In this document: positions 26,388 through 34,571 of the stretch, in pieces | Position numbering within the stretch: the first letter of the stretch is position 1 | How the letters are laid out: every line of letters starts with the position of its first letter | The notes under the pieces: model-generated | Seen by the model: the letters and a program-made list of their open reading frames with translations, nothing else | Database searches by the model: none | What the model was told of the DNA's origin: nothing | Assembly: GCA_002011235.1 (NCBI GenBank) | Contig: MTMO01000008.1 | Location: 1 to 64,000, forward strand | DNA: 64,000 nt | Source: Archaeoglobus sp. JdFR-27 | GTDB lineage: Archaea > Halobacteriota > Archaeoglobi > Archaeoglobales > Archaeoglobaceae | Reading direction: 5' to 3' | Program-made: the position numbers and the translations under genes

Positions 26388-27902
26388 TTAAAGAATTTTA
26401 TCTCTGATAAGCAATGCCACAAGCGTTGCAATCACTATCAAGGCTCCAATTCCGAAGAGGAATTCAAAGCTATAGAAGTCAATCATGCTTTCTTCGACTT
26501 TTTGTTCCGGAGACGGCAAAGGAGTGTTCGTCTCCTTAATTTCCTTCTTTGATGTTTCCTTCTCTTCTTTTATAACTTCTTTTTTCTCCGCAGAGATCGG
26601 GCTCATCGATGGGTAGATGTCTTTTACATTTTTCGGCGGGATTATGTAATCCTGATCTCCAATTCCATCCCCATATGCATCACTTCCCTTGTAATCGGAG
26701 TAGTAATTGCCTTTTTTAAGCTCAGGGGAGAACCAGAGATTTTCTTTTCCTTCATCGTAAGCATTTCTATCGGCGAAAATGCTGTTCAAATAAATGAGGT
26801 TTCTCTGGCTCTCTCTCACAAGAAATATTCCTCTCTCAGCATTTTCAATCCAGTTACCTGTTATGGTGCTTGAGGACGTATCTTGGAAGGAAATTGCAGC
26901 TCCTCCAGCGATTCTATTGCTATTAAAAAGGTTGTAGGAGGACGATGTTGAAACTATTCCCTTTTTATTATTCAAGAGTTCATTAGAGGTAAAATAGTTA
27001 TCCTTTGAATTAGAAACAAAAATTCCATTTTCGGAATTTGAAATTGTGTTATCAATCACCTTGCTTTCTCTTGTATTCTCAAAAAATATCCCGTTCCTGT
27101 TTCCTTCAAAGTTACTTCCATAGATTTTGCAGTTCTTAGAGCTGTAAACTTTGATTCCATCAAATTTATTTTGCAAAGCTTCAAGTCCTGAGACCCTCAC
27201 ATTTTCAGAATTGTATACATATAGGCCAAATTTCTCGTTTAGAGCCGATTTGCATTTGTTGATTGTGATGTCTTTGGAGTTTTTCAGATAAATTCCAAAA
27301 CCATTATCTTCAAAAACTGAATTATAGATCAATATTCTTTCCGAATTTGAGAGCAAAATCCCATTCTCTGTATTACTTTTCCCTTCTAAATTGCTTAGTT
27401 CAGCGTCATCAACCCCCTCAAGCCCAAATCCTGTTTTTTTAACATCATAAACTCTACAATTTCTGAGTGTAAGATCCTTTACATTTGAGAAGTATATACC
27501 GAAAAATCCAGCCTTGGTTTTAATATTATAAACCGAAGCTTTACTAACATCCCTCAGAAGAACACCATAAACCCAGTTCTCAAACGAGAGGTTTTTGATT
27601 GTTATGTTCTTCAATCCGGCCTGGTGATAAATGAGAACACCATACGTCCCTCCAAATAATCCCGCAGTAATCTTGTGATTTTCACCATCCAAAGTTACAT
27701 CGCTGCTTCTTATTTCAATGCATGTGGTCTTGTTCACAACGAAATCAGAATCAAGAACGTAATAACCGGGTTCGTCGATGAGAGTACATGTAGAAATGTG
27801 ATTAACTTGAGCATTTGCTGGCAAAATCAAAGCTAAGACCGATAACATAAAGAAGATTACCAGAAAAAATTCTTTGGTAATTCTGTAACCTTTTATTCGC
27901 AT
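26388..27902 (-). CDS. Secreted NosD-like parallel beta-helix protein, C-terminal anchor
   Basis: Exported protein of 504 residues. It has a basic N-terminus and hydrophobic signal (FFLVIFFMLSVLALILPANA), then about fifteen short repeats typical of right-handed beta-helices of the NosD/PbH1 type (for example SNSENGIFVSNSKDNYFTSN). A DxDGxGDxD-like loop follows (DAYGDGIGDQDYIIPP), then a charged Glu/Lys linker and a C-terminal TM (FLFGIGALIVIATLVALLI). NosD domains bind copper or sugars; neither can be claimed here. No PGF-type sorting motif is visible at the C-terminus, so archaeosortase processing is not evident. It lies alone, divergent from the peptide/radical SAM cassette. Confidence 0.85.
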   Translation of the reverse strand: MRIKGYRITKEFFLVIFFMLSVLALILPANAQVNHISTCTLIDEPGYYVLDSDFVVNKTTCIEIRSSDVTLDGENHKITAGLFGGTYGVLIYHQAGLKNITIKNLSFENWVYGVLLRDVSKASVYNIKTKAGFFGIYFSNVKDLTLRNCRVYDVKKTGFGLEGVDDAELSNLEGKSNTENGILLSNSERILIYNSVFEDNGFGIYLKNSKDITINKCKSALNEKFGLYVYNSENVRVSGLEALQNKFDGIKVYSSKNCKIYGSNFEGNRNGIFFENTRESKVIDNTISNSENGIFVSNSKDNYFTSNELLNNKKGIVSTSSSYNLFNSNRIAGGAAISFQDTSSSTITGNWIENAERGIFLVRESQRNLIYLNSIFADRNAYDEGKENLWFSPELKKGNYYSDYKGSDAYGDGIGDQDYIIPPKNVKDIYPSMSPISAEKKEVIKEEKETSKKEIKETNTPLPSPEQKVEESMIDFYSFEFLFGIGALIVIATLVALLIRDKIL

Positions 27903-28074
27903 GGCTATAATTGTTCCTATCCTAAATTAACCTTTTCTGAATTATATAATTATCATGGGCAAGTATGAAAAGCAAGACTTTTAATATTATTTTGTAGCAA
28001 AAAATTTCTAATTAATGTTTAATTCGGTTTATGCTCTATAAGAATTTTAACAAAAAAGTTTAGAGGGCGAAAAG

Positions 28075-28084
28075 CTTATAAATT
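28075..28084 (+). promoter_or_regulatory. TATA box of the peptide/radical SAM cassette
   Basis: CTTATAAATT, preceded by purines (GAAAAG), lies 29 to 38 bases ahead of the ATG of the 21-codon gene. The ribosome binding site GAGGTGA follows at about 28102. This places a dedicated promoter directly before the small peptide gene, which supports its reality. Confidence 0.65.
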
Positions 28085-28112
28085 CTAAAATTAAGTTGTG
28101 TGAGGTGAGATC

Positions 28113-28178
28113 ATGAAAATTAAAAAGATGAAAAAAGAGGTAGCGGGTATCTGCAAGTGCAACGCTTCATGTGCCTAA
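28113..28178 (+). CDS. Putative 21-residue Cys-rich RiPP precursor peptide
   Basis: A 22-codon frame (with stop) encodes a peptide with a very basic N-terminal half (six Lys in the first eight residues), then EVAGI and a short C-terminal core CKCNASCA with three cysteines. A GAGGTGA site lies five bases before the ATG and a TATA box about 30 bases before it, so it is probably translated. It is followed by a small Cys protein and a radical SAM/SPASM enzyme with a PqqD-like domain, the usual partners of ribosomally made, modified peptides. The likely leader is residues 1-13 and the core 14-21. The modification (thioether or other) is inferred from neighbours only. It is far too short for standard gene callers. 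Confidence 0.7.
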   Translation: MKIKKMKKEVAGICKCNASCA

Positions 28179-28208
28179 TCTATTTTTTAATTTTTAAGAG
28201 GTGGGAAT

Positions 28209-28388
28209 TTGATTTCGAAAAAAGAGCTGATTGGAGTAGTATGTGGAGTTTGTGATTTCTATAAGAAAACGGATGAACAGCTTGAGTGTGGGGCGCTCAA
28301 AATCATCAGAATTTTGATCGAAAAAGGAAAACTGAATATGGAGGATTTGAGCTTTGCAGCTGAAAAAATATCCGCAATTAAAAAATAG
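28209..28388 (+). CDS. Small CxxC protein in the radical SAM cassette
   Basis: A 59-residue protein starting at TTG with GAGGTG five bases before it. The N-terminal half has VVCGVCDFYKKTDEQLECG, with Cys at 12, 15 and 27. The C-terminal half is predicted helical and charged (ALKIIRILIEKGKLNMEDLS). Three cysteines in this spacing could hold zinc or part of an Fe-S cluster, or could be modified. Its last 35 bases overlap the start of the radical SAM gene in another frame, so the two are translationally coupled. I do not recognise the family. It may be a second substrate, a carrier or a partner of the enzyme. Confidence 0.7.
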   Translation: MISKKELIGVVCGVCDFYKKTDEQLECGALKIIRILIEKGKLNMEDLSFAAEKISAIKK

Positions 28389-29541
28389 AGTTATTTTAAG
28401 GAATTTTGAGAGCCCCATCGCTTACAAATCTGCAACGGATGAGCTATACGAGCTTGATCGAGAGTCTTTCAACCTGCTGATTGATTGTGATGGTTCTAGA
28501 TCCATTAAAAGTCTGGTAGAAAAGCATGGGGAGACTTGCCAAGAAATTTTGGATTACGCAAGAAAGGAGGAGCTCATTGATTTTCTTGATGGAAAAGTTG
28601 AAGATGAGTTTTCTAAATTTAAATTTGTTCCTAAATCTCCAATCCCTTCTCTTAGATACATGCTACTTCACGTTACTTATCGATGTAATCTGAGATGTAA
28701 ACACTGTTATCTTGAAAAAAAAGATGTCTGCATGGAATTTGGTATATTCAAGCTCCTAATCGATGAGTTTGAAAAGTTAGGTGGGATAAAGATAATGATT
28801 TCAGGTGGTGAACCACTCCTTCATCCAGAAATTTGGAGAATGATCCAAGAACTAATGCATTACGAATTCAGAAAAGTTCTGATTAGCAATGGAACCATTA
28901 TTGATGAAAGAAATATTGGCAAGCTTGAAGTAGATGAGGTTCAGCTGAGCTTAGATGGACTCCCCTCTAACGATTCGATTAGGGGCCCTGGGGTGTTTGA
29001 GAAAGTAAAGAATGCGATAAGACTCTTGAGAGATGCTGGGATAGATGTCAGCATTGCGACCATGGTTCACAAGCTTAACTTGGGTGAATTTAAGGAAATG
29101 GAGAAATTCCTGAGAAATTACGATGTTAAAGTTTGGATGATTGACTATCCATCGATTGAGGGAGATTTAAAGAGTAATTTGGATTTGCTCGCAGATTTAA
29201 AGGAGGCCGCCAAGATAATGGCCATGTATGGCTTTGGTGATATGAGCCATACGGGAAAAGGAGAATATGGGTGTGGAGTTCATCTTTGTTCTTCCGATCC
29301 TGCAGGAAACATCTCAAGGTGTGGATTTTTTGATCCTGTTGGAAACATTAAAGAGGGATTGCTCGAGTGCTGGAAGAGGTTGAACGAGAAATATCTTTGG
29401 AGAATCGATGATATTGAGACATGCAACCTCTGTGAGCTAAAATATGAGTGTCGAGGTGGATGCAGATTTAGGGCGTTTACCTTTGGCAACCTCTATGGTC
29501 CTGATCCCGTTATGTGTGAGATTTCAAAGCTATCAGGCTAA
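28354..29541 (+). CDS. Radical SAM/SPASM peptide-modifying enzyme with PqqD-like N-terminus
   Basis: A 395-residue enzyme. Residues 1-85 resemble PqqD/RRE peptide-binding domains (SPIAYKSATDELYELDRESF, then IDCDGSRSIKSLVEKHG). The radical SAM core follows with CNLRCKHC (111-118) and the GGEP motif (151-154). The C-terminal SPASM domain binds auxiliary clusters through the CGVHLC and RCGFF cysteines (about 308-325), then C357, C360, C366, C370 and C388. This layout is that of sactipeptide and related RiPP maturases, with heme-pathway NirJ/AhbC/AhbD proteins as the main alternative. The PqqD-like domain and adjacent peptide gene argue for the former. The start is TTG within the preceding gene. 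No transporter or protease gene follows. Confidence 0.85.
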   Translation: MQLKKYPQLKNRVILRNFESPIAYKSATDELYELDRESFNLLIDCDGSRSIKSLVEKHGETCQEILDYARKEELIDFLDGKVEDEFSKFKFVPKSPIPSLRYMLLHVTYRCNLRCKHCYLEKKDVCMEFGIFKLLIDEFEKLGGIKIMISGGEPLLHPEIWRMIQELMHYEFRKVLISNGTIIDERNIGKLEVDEVQLSLDGLPSNDSIRGPGVFEKVKNAIRLLRDAGIDVSIATMVHKLNLGEFKEMEKFLRNYDVKVWMIDYPSIEGDLKSNLDLLADLKEAAKIMAMYGFGDMSHTGKGEYGCGVHLCSSDPAGNISRCGFFDPVGNIKEGLLECWKRLNEKYLWRIDDIETCNLCELKYECRGGCRFRAFTFGNLYGPDPVMCEISKLSG

Positions 29542-29810
29542 AATTTGAATTTTTAGAGATTATTCAGGCAAAGATTTATTAAAATGACCTAATATCATTT
29601 AAAACTTTTTCTGAAACTGGACTGGAAGAAGTGAAGAAAGAAATACAATGTCATTTCTATCATATAAGATTTGAATACTTTCAGTGATTTATATCAAGAA
29701 GTCAAAAGAGTTTCATGCATTCTAAATATGCTACCCTATTCATTAGGGATTTTTATAATTCAAATCATTCAAAATATGTGATTGATAGAGACACATCAAA
29801 AAATACTGTT

Positions 29811-30740
29811 TCACCCCATAACATCCAGATCTTTCAGAAGACTATAATTCCTATCCAGAAGGTCCAACAGGAATTCGGTCGGCCTTCCATGGTAGAATAT
29901 AACATGTTCAGGATCGCAGTGATCGATCATCGTAAGAATTCCAAGGAAATCCAGGTGGTCGCTGATAACTATTCTTGGCCACCTATAAAATCGCTGGGCG
30001 GTGAGGATATATCTCTTTCCTCTGCATTCACTAAGCCTCCTTGGAGAAACGAGGTTAACCTCGCCATCCTCTGAAGTATCAATACCAAATAGCTTGCAAA
30101 GTCTCGAGATTCTTTGGCTCGCATTAACATCGTATCCATTTTCGGTGAGAATTTTCGCAGCCCTCTGCGCTTTGCCAACTGGGTAGACACCAAGAGTCGA
30201 GTTTTCAGCATTCTCTATGAGTTTCTCGATCTCATCTTCAAAAACAAAATCTGGACTTCCATAGGTCGCTTCGGTAATAAGAACATCACATTTCGGGAGG
30301 GAAGAGAAATCCTTAACATCCCCTGTTATCAGGATTTTGTAATCCGATTCGATAAGGAAAGCAGTCGAACCAAAGATGTGCTTCGTACTGTACGTCTTGA
30401 TTTTAAGTCCATCGAGCTCAAATTTATCACCCAATCTGAAAGTTCTGCCTGAGAATCTCTTCCCTGCTATCGCTGAAAGGATCTTTGCTGTTTCAACGGA
30501 AGCTAGTGCATTCATGTTGCTGAGATTGTTCTGTCCATAGTGGTCAGAATGGGCATGGGTAATGAGGTTGTAGAATCTGTAGTCGTCGCTTTGGATCGCT
30601 CCTTTATAGCTATCTACGTGGAAATCAACAATAACATCGGAATTGAATCTGAGGGATAAATGGGGTTTTGTGCCCCTCCCTCTACCTTTGCGGCGAAAAG
30701 GAAGAAAGCCGAAGTTCTCAAGAAAATAAAGGGAGTTCAT
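29811..30740 (-). CDS. Metallo-beta-lactamase fold protein, exonuclease-like (COG1236-related)
   Basis: Zinc hydrolase of about 309 residues. The HxHxDH motif is in ITHAHSDHYGQN, further ligands are in STKHIFGSTAF and LITGDVKDFSS, and a late His is in VISDHLDFLG. EATYGSP is the pattern of the beta-CASP/Ysh1-like nuclease branch and of DNA ligase-associated exonucleases (COG1236). The full beta-CASP insert is short, so a small DNA or RNA exonuclease is more likely than an mRNA 3'-processing factor. The first 18 or so residues (up to FLPFRRKG) may be dispensable. The nearby 269 bases before 29811 hold no gene. Confidence 0.8.
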   Translation of the reverse strand: MNSLYFLENFGFLPFRRKGRGRGTKPHLSLRFNSDVIVDFHVDSYKGAIQSDDYRFYNLITHAHSDHYGQNNLSNMNALASVETAKILSAIAGKRFSGRTFRLGDKFELDGLKIKTYSTKHIFGSTAFLIESDYKILITGDVKDFSSLPKCDVLITEATYGSPDFVFEDEIEKLIENAENSTLGVYPVGKAQRAAKILTENGYDVNASQRISRLCKLFGIDTSEDGEVNLVSPRRLSECRGKRYILTAQRFYRWPRIVISDHLDFLGILTMIDHCDPEHVIFYHGRPTEFLLDLLDRNYSLLKDLDVMG

Positions 30741-30810
30741 TCAATTCATTCAATTTCCCTTATTTTTCATTCTAGTTATTCCACTCTGGGTTACACCGGC
30801 TTATTTTGGG

Positions 30811-31011
30811 TTATTCCACATCAATTTTCTTTATTTCTTTCTTCTCGGGAGCAAGCTTCTCTTCCAGCTTGTCGATCCTTTCAATCTGAAAGTCTATTGC
30901 CTTTTTGAGTGCAAGCAGAAATTCTCTGTATGACTGGAATAGATGCTTTCTGATTTCAGCAGGACAAATCTCATCCACTTCGGGAAGTTTTATTTTTATC
31001 TCCTTTGTCAT
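30811..31011 (-). CDS. Small helical protein coupled to ArsA-like ATPase
   Basis: A 66-residue protein beginning MTKEIKIKLPEVDEICP, then AEIRKHLFQSYREFLLALKK and a heptad-like helix FQIERIDKLEEKLAPEKKEI that could form a coiled coil. I do not recognise a family. The ATG has GGTGAGAAA before it, and it begins five bases downstream of the ArsA-like stop, so they are almost certainly cotranscribed. A partner or cofactor role for the ATPase is plausible but unproven. A longer frame to 31041 would overlap the ArsA gene. Confidence 0.7.
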   Translation of the reverse strand: MTKEIKIKLPEVDEICPAEIRKHLFQSYREFLLALKKAIDFQIERIDKLEEKLAPEKKEIKKIDVE

Positions 31012-31015
31012 TTTC

Positions 31016-32233
31016 TCACCTGAATTTAATTTTAAGCTCACCGCTCATAAACTTTGCTGACACCGGATCCCTCATAGCAAGAGACTGGGGAAGATAGAGA
31101 ATCCTCTTCCATTGGCCAGCTATGATTATGAGTTCTTCACCCCTTTTTAGAACCTTTAATTGGCTTTTATTCACGAAGGGAGCCCTCAACAAAAGAATTA
31201 AGCCCCCATCCTCATCCTTCTCAATCCTCATTGGCTTTGAGATTGTGAAAACCTCTGAAGGATCCTTGTCGCCATATATCTCGTTTGCTATCGAAGCAAG
31301 CTTCTCTCCAACAACCTCTTCCGATTTAAAGGTTAGCATAAACTTTGGAACAGGAAATCTATCATCGATATCTTTTAAGTACTCCCTTTGGATCTCAATC
31401 CACTTTTTGAAGTATTCACCGGCATCGGCGGGAAGTACTTTGTTGATTATTATGCAATCAACTCTATATCCGAAGAGGTTTAGATAAGTGAAAGCCCTTT
31501 CAGATTCCTTGATTACCATCTTTTCCGGGTTCATCACGAGTCTTACTGTCGTTTGTGGACTCTCCAGTATCTCCTTAAGCAGCCCTATCCTCGAATAAAG
31601 ATCCTGAATCTTGTCAAGAACTTCTTCCGACGGGAGAGGCAGGTCAATGAGCGGCTCTGCGATCGGCTTGACTATTTTTAAAAGCCTTTTTTCTATTCCG
31701 AAGAATCTATTCATGTACCATCTAGCTATCTCCGGAACGCTAAGAAGGCGCAAAGTCTCTCCAGTTGGTGCGCAGTCCAAGATTATAAGATCGTACTCCC
31801 TTTTTTGATAGAACTCGAGGAGGTGAAGAAGGCTTGCTAACTCATCAAAGCCTGGAAAGATCGCAAGCTCTTCTGCAACAACGTCGTCGATACCTTGAGA
31901 CTTAAAAAAGAGGGTTAGATAGTCCTTAATTGTTTCCCAATGTCTTTCAAGCTCGTATTCAACGTTGACTTCCATTCCATAAAGTTTCTGCTTTATTTTG
32001 GTCGGCGTAGCCATTAGTTCAACATCAAAAGAATCTGAGAGGCTATGTGCTGGGTCTGTTGATATTATAAGTGTCTTTTTTCCAAGTTCGGAGATTTTTA
32101 TCGCTGTTGCAGCGGCTATAGTAGTCTTCCCAACTCCTCCTTTTCCTGTAAATAGAATGATCCTAGGAAGATCGGATCTCGGAATGTCTTCCTGAACATA
32201 TTCGTTTTCTTTTTTCAGCAGATTTTTTATCAT
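31016..32233 (-). CDS. ArsA/Get3-family ATPase
   Basis: Deviant Walker-A ATPase of 405 residues. GKGGVGKTTIAAATA (about 30-44), then STDPAHSLSDSFD (switch I) and ILDCAPTGETLRLLSVP (switch II) define the ArsA/Get3 family. In archaea such proteins may guide tail-anchored membrane proteins or act with arsenite or other pumps. No ArsB-type pump gene is adjacent. The single (not duplicated) domain and the helical region around 100-230 fit Get3-like members, but the CxxC zinc motif of yeast Get3 is not seen. Confidence 0.9.
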   Translation of the reverse strand: MIKNLLKKENEYVQEDIPRSDLPRIILFTGKGGVGKTTIAAATAIKISELGKKTLIISTDPAHSLSDSFDVELMATPTKIKQKLYGMEVNVEYELERHWETIKDYLTLFFKSQGIDDVVAEELAIFPGFDELASLLHLLEFYQKREYDLIILDCAPTGETLRLLSVPEIARWYMNRFFGIEKRLLKIVKPIAEPLIDLPLPSEEVLDKIQDLYSRIGLLKEILESPQTTVRLVMNPEKMVIKESERAFTYLNLFGYRVDCIIINKVLPADAGEYFKKWIEIQREYLKDIDDRFPVPKFMLTFKSEEVVGEKLASIANEIYGDKDPSEVFTISKPMRIEKDEDGGLILLLRAPFVNKSQLKVLKRGEELIIIAGQWKRILYLPQSLAMRDPVSAKFMSGELKIKFR

Positions 32234-32379
32234 CGGGCATTGTTAGCCCTCTCGGTTAAAAGTTTGGTGGTAAAATTTGGTATTTCATTCGGAGTTTCCA
32301 TGCACGATTTCCATGCACGGTTTCCATCAACACCAAAAATTAGACCAAAACTATTAATTTTGTCCACAAAACTTACTCC

Positions 32380-33906
32380 ATGGAACTCTCGATTCAGATC
32401 TCAGAGTTCATAGGTTTGCTTTTGATCGCAACGGTCGTTGGAGTTATTGTTAAGTATATAAAGCTTCCTTATACAATAGCTCTTGTTGTTGTTGGTCTTT
32501 TCGCAGGGTTATTAAGGGTTTTTCCAGAAATTAAGCTAACTCAAGATCTCATCTTTTTTCTAGTCCTCCCTCCCCTGCTTTTCGAGGGAGCATTGAACAT
32601 GGATCTAGACAATCTGAAAACAAATTTCAGAACGATCTCCGTCCTTGCAATAGCTGGCGTTATAGTTTCGGTAATTGTAACCGGCTATCTTGTTCATTAC
32701 CTTCTGAACATTCCTCTCTTCTTTGCCCTTCTTTTCGGGGCGATGATAACGCCAACAGACCCAGTTTCGGTTCTTGCAACTTTCAGGGAGCTTGGAGCAC
32801 CAAAAAAGCTTACGACCATCATTGAGGGGGAAAGCATTCTTAACGATGGCACCGGCATAGTGATCTTCAGTATCCTGCTGGAGATGATCAGAAACTCCTT
32901 TGATCCGCTTAATGGAATCCTTACATTCTTTTTCGTTGTAATAGGTGGAGCAGCCGTCGGGCTAACGATTGGTTACATTTCCTACAAAATTCTTGGTTTT
33001 ATTGACGACCATCAGATAGAGATAGCTATAACATTGATAGTTGCCTTTTCAACCTTCATTCTTGCAGAATACCTCCATGTGAGTGGAGTCATAGCTGTGG
33101 TTGCTGCCGGGCTTGTAATAGGAAATTATGGGACTTACTTTTCGATGTCACCAACCACGAGGATTGCTTTGGTTACGTTCTGGGGTTTCTTCGTCTTTGT
33201 CATCAACTCCATAATCTTCCTCCTTATCGGGATCGACATCCACTTTGACAAGATTCTTGCTTTTGGCAGCTCAATTCTTCTTGCTATTCCTGCCGTTCTC
33301 GTCGGGAGAGCTGTTGCAACTTATTCCTTGCTCATCTCCCCAATTACTGGAGAAAGAGTATCCATGCTTTGGAGAAATATAATTTTCTGGGGAGGTCTTC
33401 ACGGCACGATTCCGGTTGCTTTGGCTTTGTCTTTGGGAGATATACCATATAGAGATGAGATTGCAAGCATGACCTTTGGCGTTGTCCTATTTTCCTTGGT
33501 TTTTCAGGGGTTAAGTCTTGAATTTGTCGCAAGAAAGTATTTTGGAAGGAAGGATGAGAGCAGGATAAGGTATGAGAGTCTTATAGGGAGGAGAATCGCG
33601 TTAAAAGCCTCCCTTGAAGAAATAGAGAGAATGAGGAGGGAAGGGGAGATACCCGGCGAGATTGCTGAAAGATTGTCGCAGGATATAAAGGCCTTACTTG
33701 AAAATATCTCAGAAGAACTCTCCTCGATACTCACCGAAGACATTAAAAAGGATGTCTGGTTAGCTGCTTGGAGGAAGGTCTTGCTTGCACAAAAAAGTGC
33801 TTTGAGGGATGCAGCCAGAAAAGATCTCATAAGTGATGAAATCGCATCGAATTTAATGCAGGAAGTAGATTCAGAGCTAGAAAAGGAAAAAGAGATGGGG
33901 TGGTAG
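32380..33906 (+). CDS. CPA1-type Na+/H+ antiporter (NhaP-like)
   Basis: Membrane antiporter with twelve or more TM segments over residues 1-390. It contains the family core LLFEGALNMDLDNL (TM3-4), AMITPTDPVSVLATFRELGAP and ILNDGTGIVIFSIL, the last with the ND pair that forms the cation site in NhaP. From about 395 to 508 a soluble, charged helical tail follows, as is usual for regulation in CPA1 members. It is divergent from arsA and probably monocistronic. Ion selectivity (Na+ or K+) cannot be read. Confidence 0.94.
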   Translation: MELSIQISEFIGLLLIATVVGVIVKYIKLPYTIALVVVGLFAGLLRVFPEIKLTQDLIFFLVLPPLLFEGALNMDLDNLKTNFRTISVLAIAGVIVSVIVTGYLVHYLLNIPLFFALLFGAMITPTDPVSVLATFRELGAPKKLTTIIEGESILNDGTGIVIFSILLEMIRNSFDPLNGILTFFFVVIGGAAVGLTIGYISYKILGFIDDHQIEIAITLIVAFSTFILAEYLHVSGVIAVVAAGLVIGNYGTYFSMSPTTRIALVTFWGFFVFVINSIIFLLIGIDIHFDKILAFGSSILLAIPAVLVGRAVATYSLLISPITGERVSMLWRNIIFWGGLHGTIPVALALSLGDIPYRDEIASMTFGVVLFSLVFQGLSLEFVARKYFGRKDESRIRYESLIGRRIALKASLEEIERMRREGEIPGEIAERLSQDIKALLENISEELSSILTEDIKKDVWLAAWRKVLLAQKSALRDAARKDLISDEIASNLMQEVDSELEKEKEMGW

Positions 33907-33962
33907 TTGTATCACTGAGTTATAATTTCAACTTTGCCTGTATTTCAACTGGATCGGGTATT

Positions 33963-34520
33963 TCAACTTGACTTGTGTATCTCTTCATATTCGGATCTCA
34001 GAATCCCATAGAGCAATTCGTTGTGCCATTTGCCAAATTTTAATCGAGTTTCCCTCCTTTTTCCCTCTAGCCTAAAGCCGGTTTTCTCCAAAACTCTTCT
34101 GGAAGCAATATTCTCCTCAAAAAGGGTGGCAGATACTCTGTGAAGCTTTAATTCTTCAAAGGCAAACTTTAAAGTTAGCCTTACAGCTTCGGTCATCAAT
34201 CCCCTGTTCCAGTATCTCCTGCCGAGCCAGTATCCTATCTCTGCACTTTCGTTCTTCCAGTCGATATTGAATATGTCTACAATGCCAATAACTCTGTTGG
34301 TCTCCTTTAGAACGATTCCGAAAGCATAGCCAGTGTTCTTTCTAATTTTATAGTGTGTTCTTTTTATAAATTTCACAGCCTCACTGAAAGGATAGGGGTG
34401 TGGGATATTCAATGTCCATCTGATCACTTCCTCATCTTTTACATTCTCATAGATATCCTCTGCATCGGAAACTTTGAGTTTCCTGAGTTTTACTCTATCT
34501 CCTTCAATTTCCAATTTCAT
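33963..34520 (-). CDS. GNAT N-acetyltransferase (RimJ/RimL-like)
   Basis: Acetyl-CoA dependent acyltransferase of 185 residues. It shows VKLRKLKVSDAEDIYENVKD at the N-terminus and GYWLGRRYWNRGLMTEAVRL, the pyrophosphate-binding motif A with R-x-x-G/W-N-R-G, at about residues 92-111. These are followed by LHRVSATLFEENIASRRVLE and KTGFRLEGKRRE, which mark the RimJ/RimL subgroup. The substrate could be a protein N-terminus or a small amine. No linked gene points to one. Confidence 0.92.
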   Translation of the reverse strand: MKLEIEGDRVKLRKLKVSDAEDIYENVKDEEVIRWTLNIPHPYPFSEAVKFIKRTHYKIRKNTGYAFGIVLKETNRVIGIVDIFNIDWKNESAEIGYWLGRRYWNRGLMTEAVRLTLKFAFEELKLHRVSATLFEENIASRRVLEKTGFRLEGKRRETRLKFGKWHNELLYGILRSEYEEIHKSS

Positions 34521-34571
34521 AAAAAATTTTAAAAATTTTGATAAGAGTTGATTATCTTATAGTCAACTAAT

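Noticed and set aside
26388-27902. Considered as a repeat array or CRISPR because of recurring motifs
   Set aside because: The repetition is at protein level (beta-helix rungs) with no constant DNA repeat and spacer; no CRISPR array is visible in the window.
26388-27902. Archaeosortase substrate with PGF-CTERM tail
   Set aside because: The C-terminus has a TM helix but no PGF motif before it; the same is true of the surface protein at 17784-19640.
29715-30074. 119-codon plus-strand frame at the 3' end of the metallo-beta-lactamase gene
   Set aside because: Most of it is the antisense of a well-supported gene; no start signal or domain is visible.
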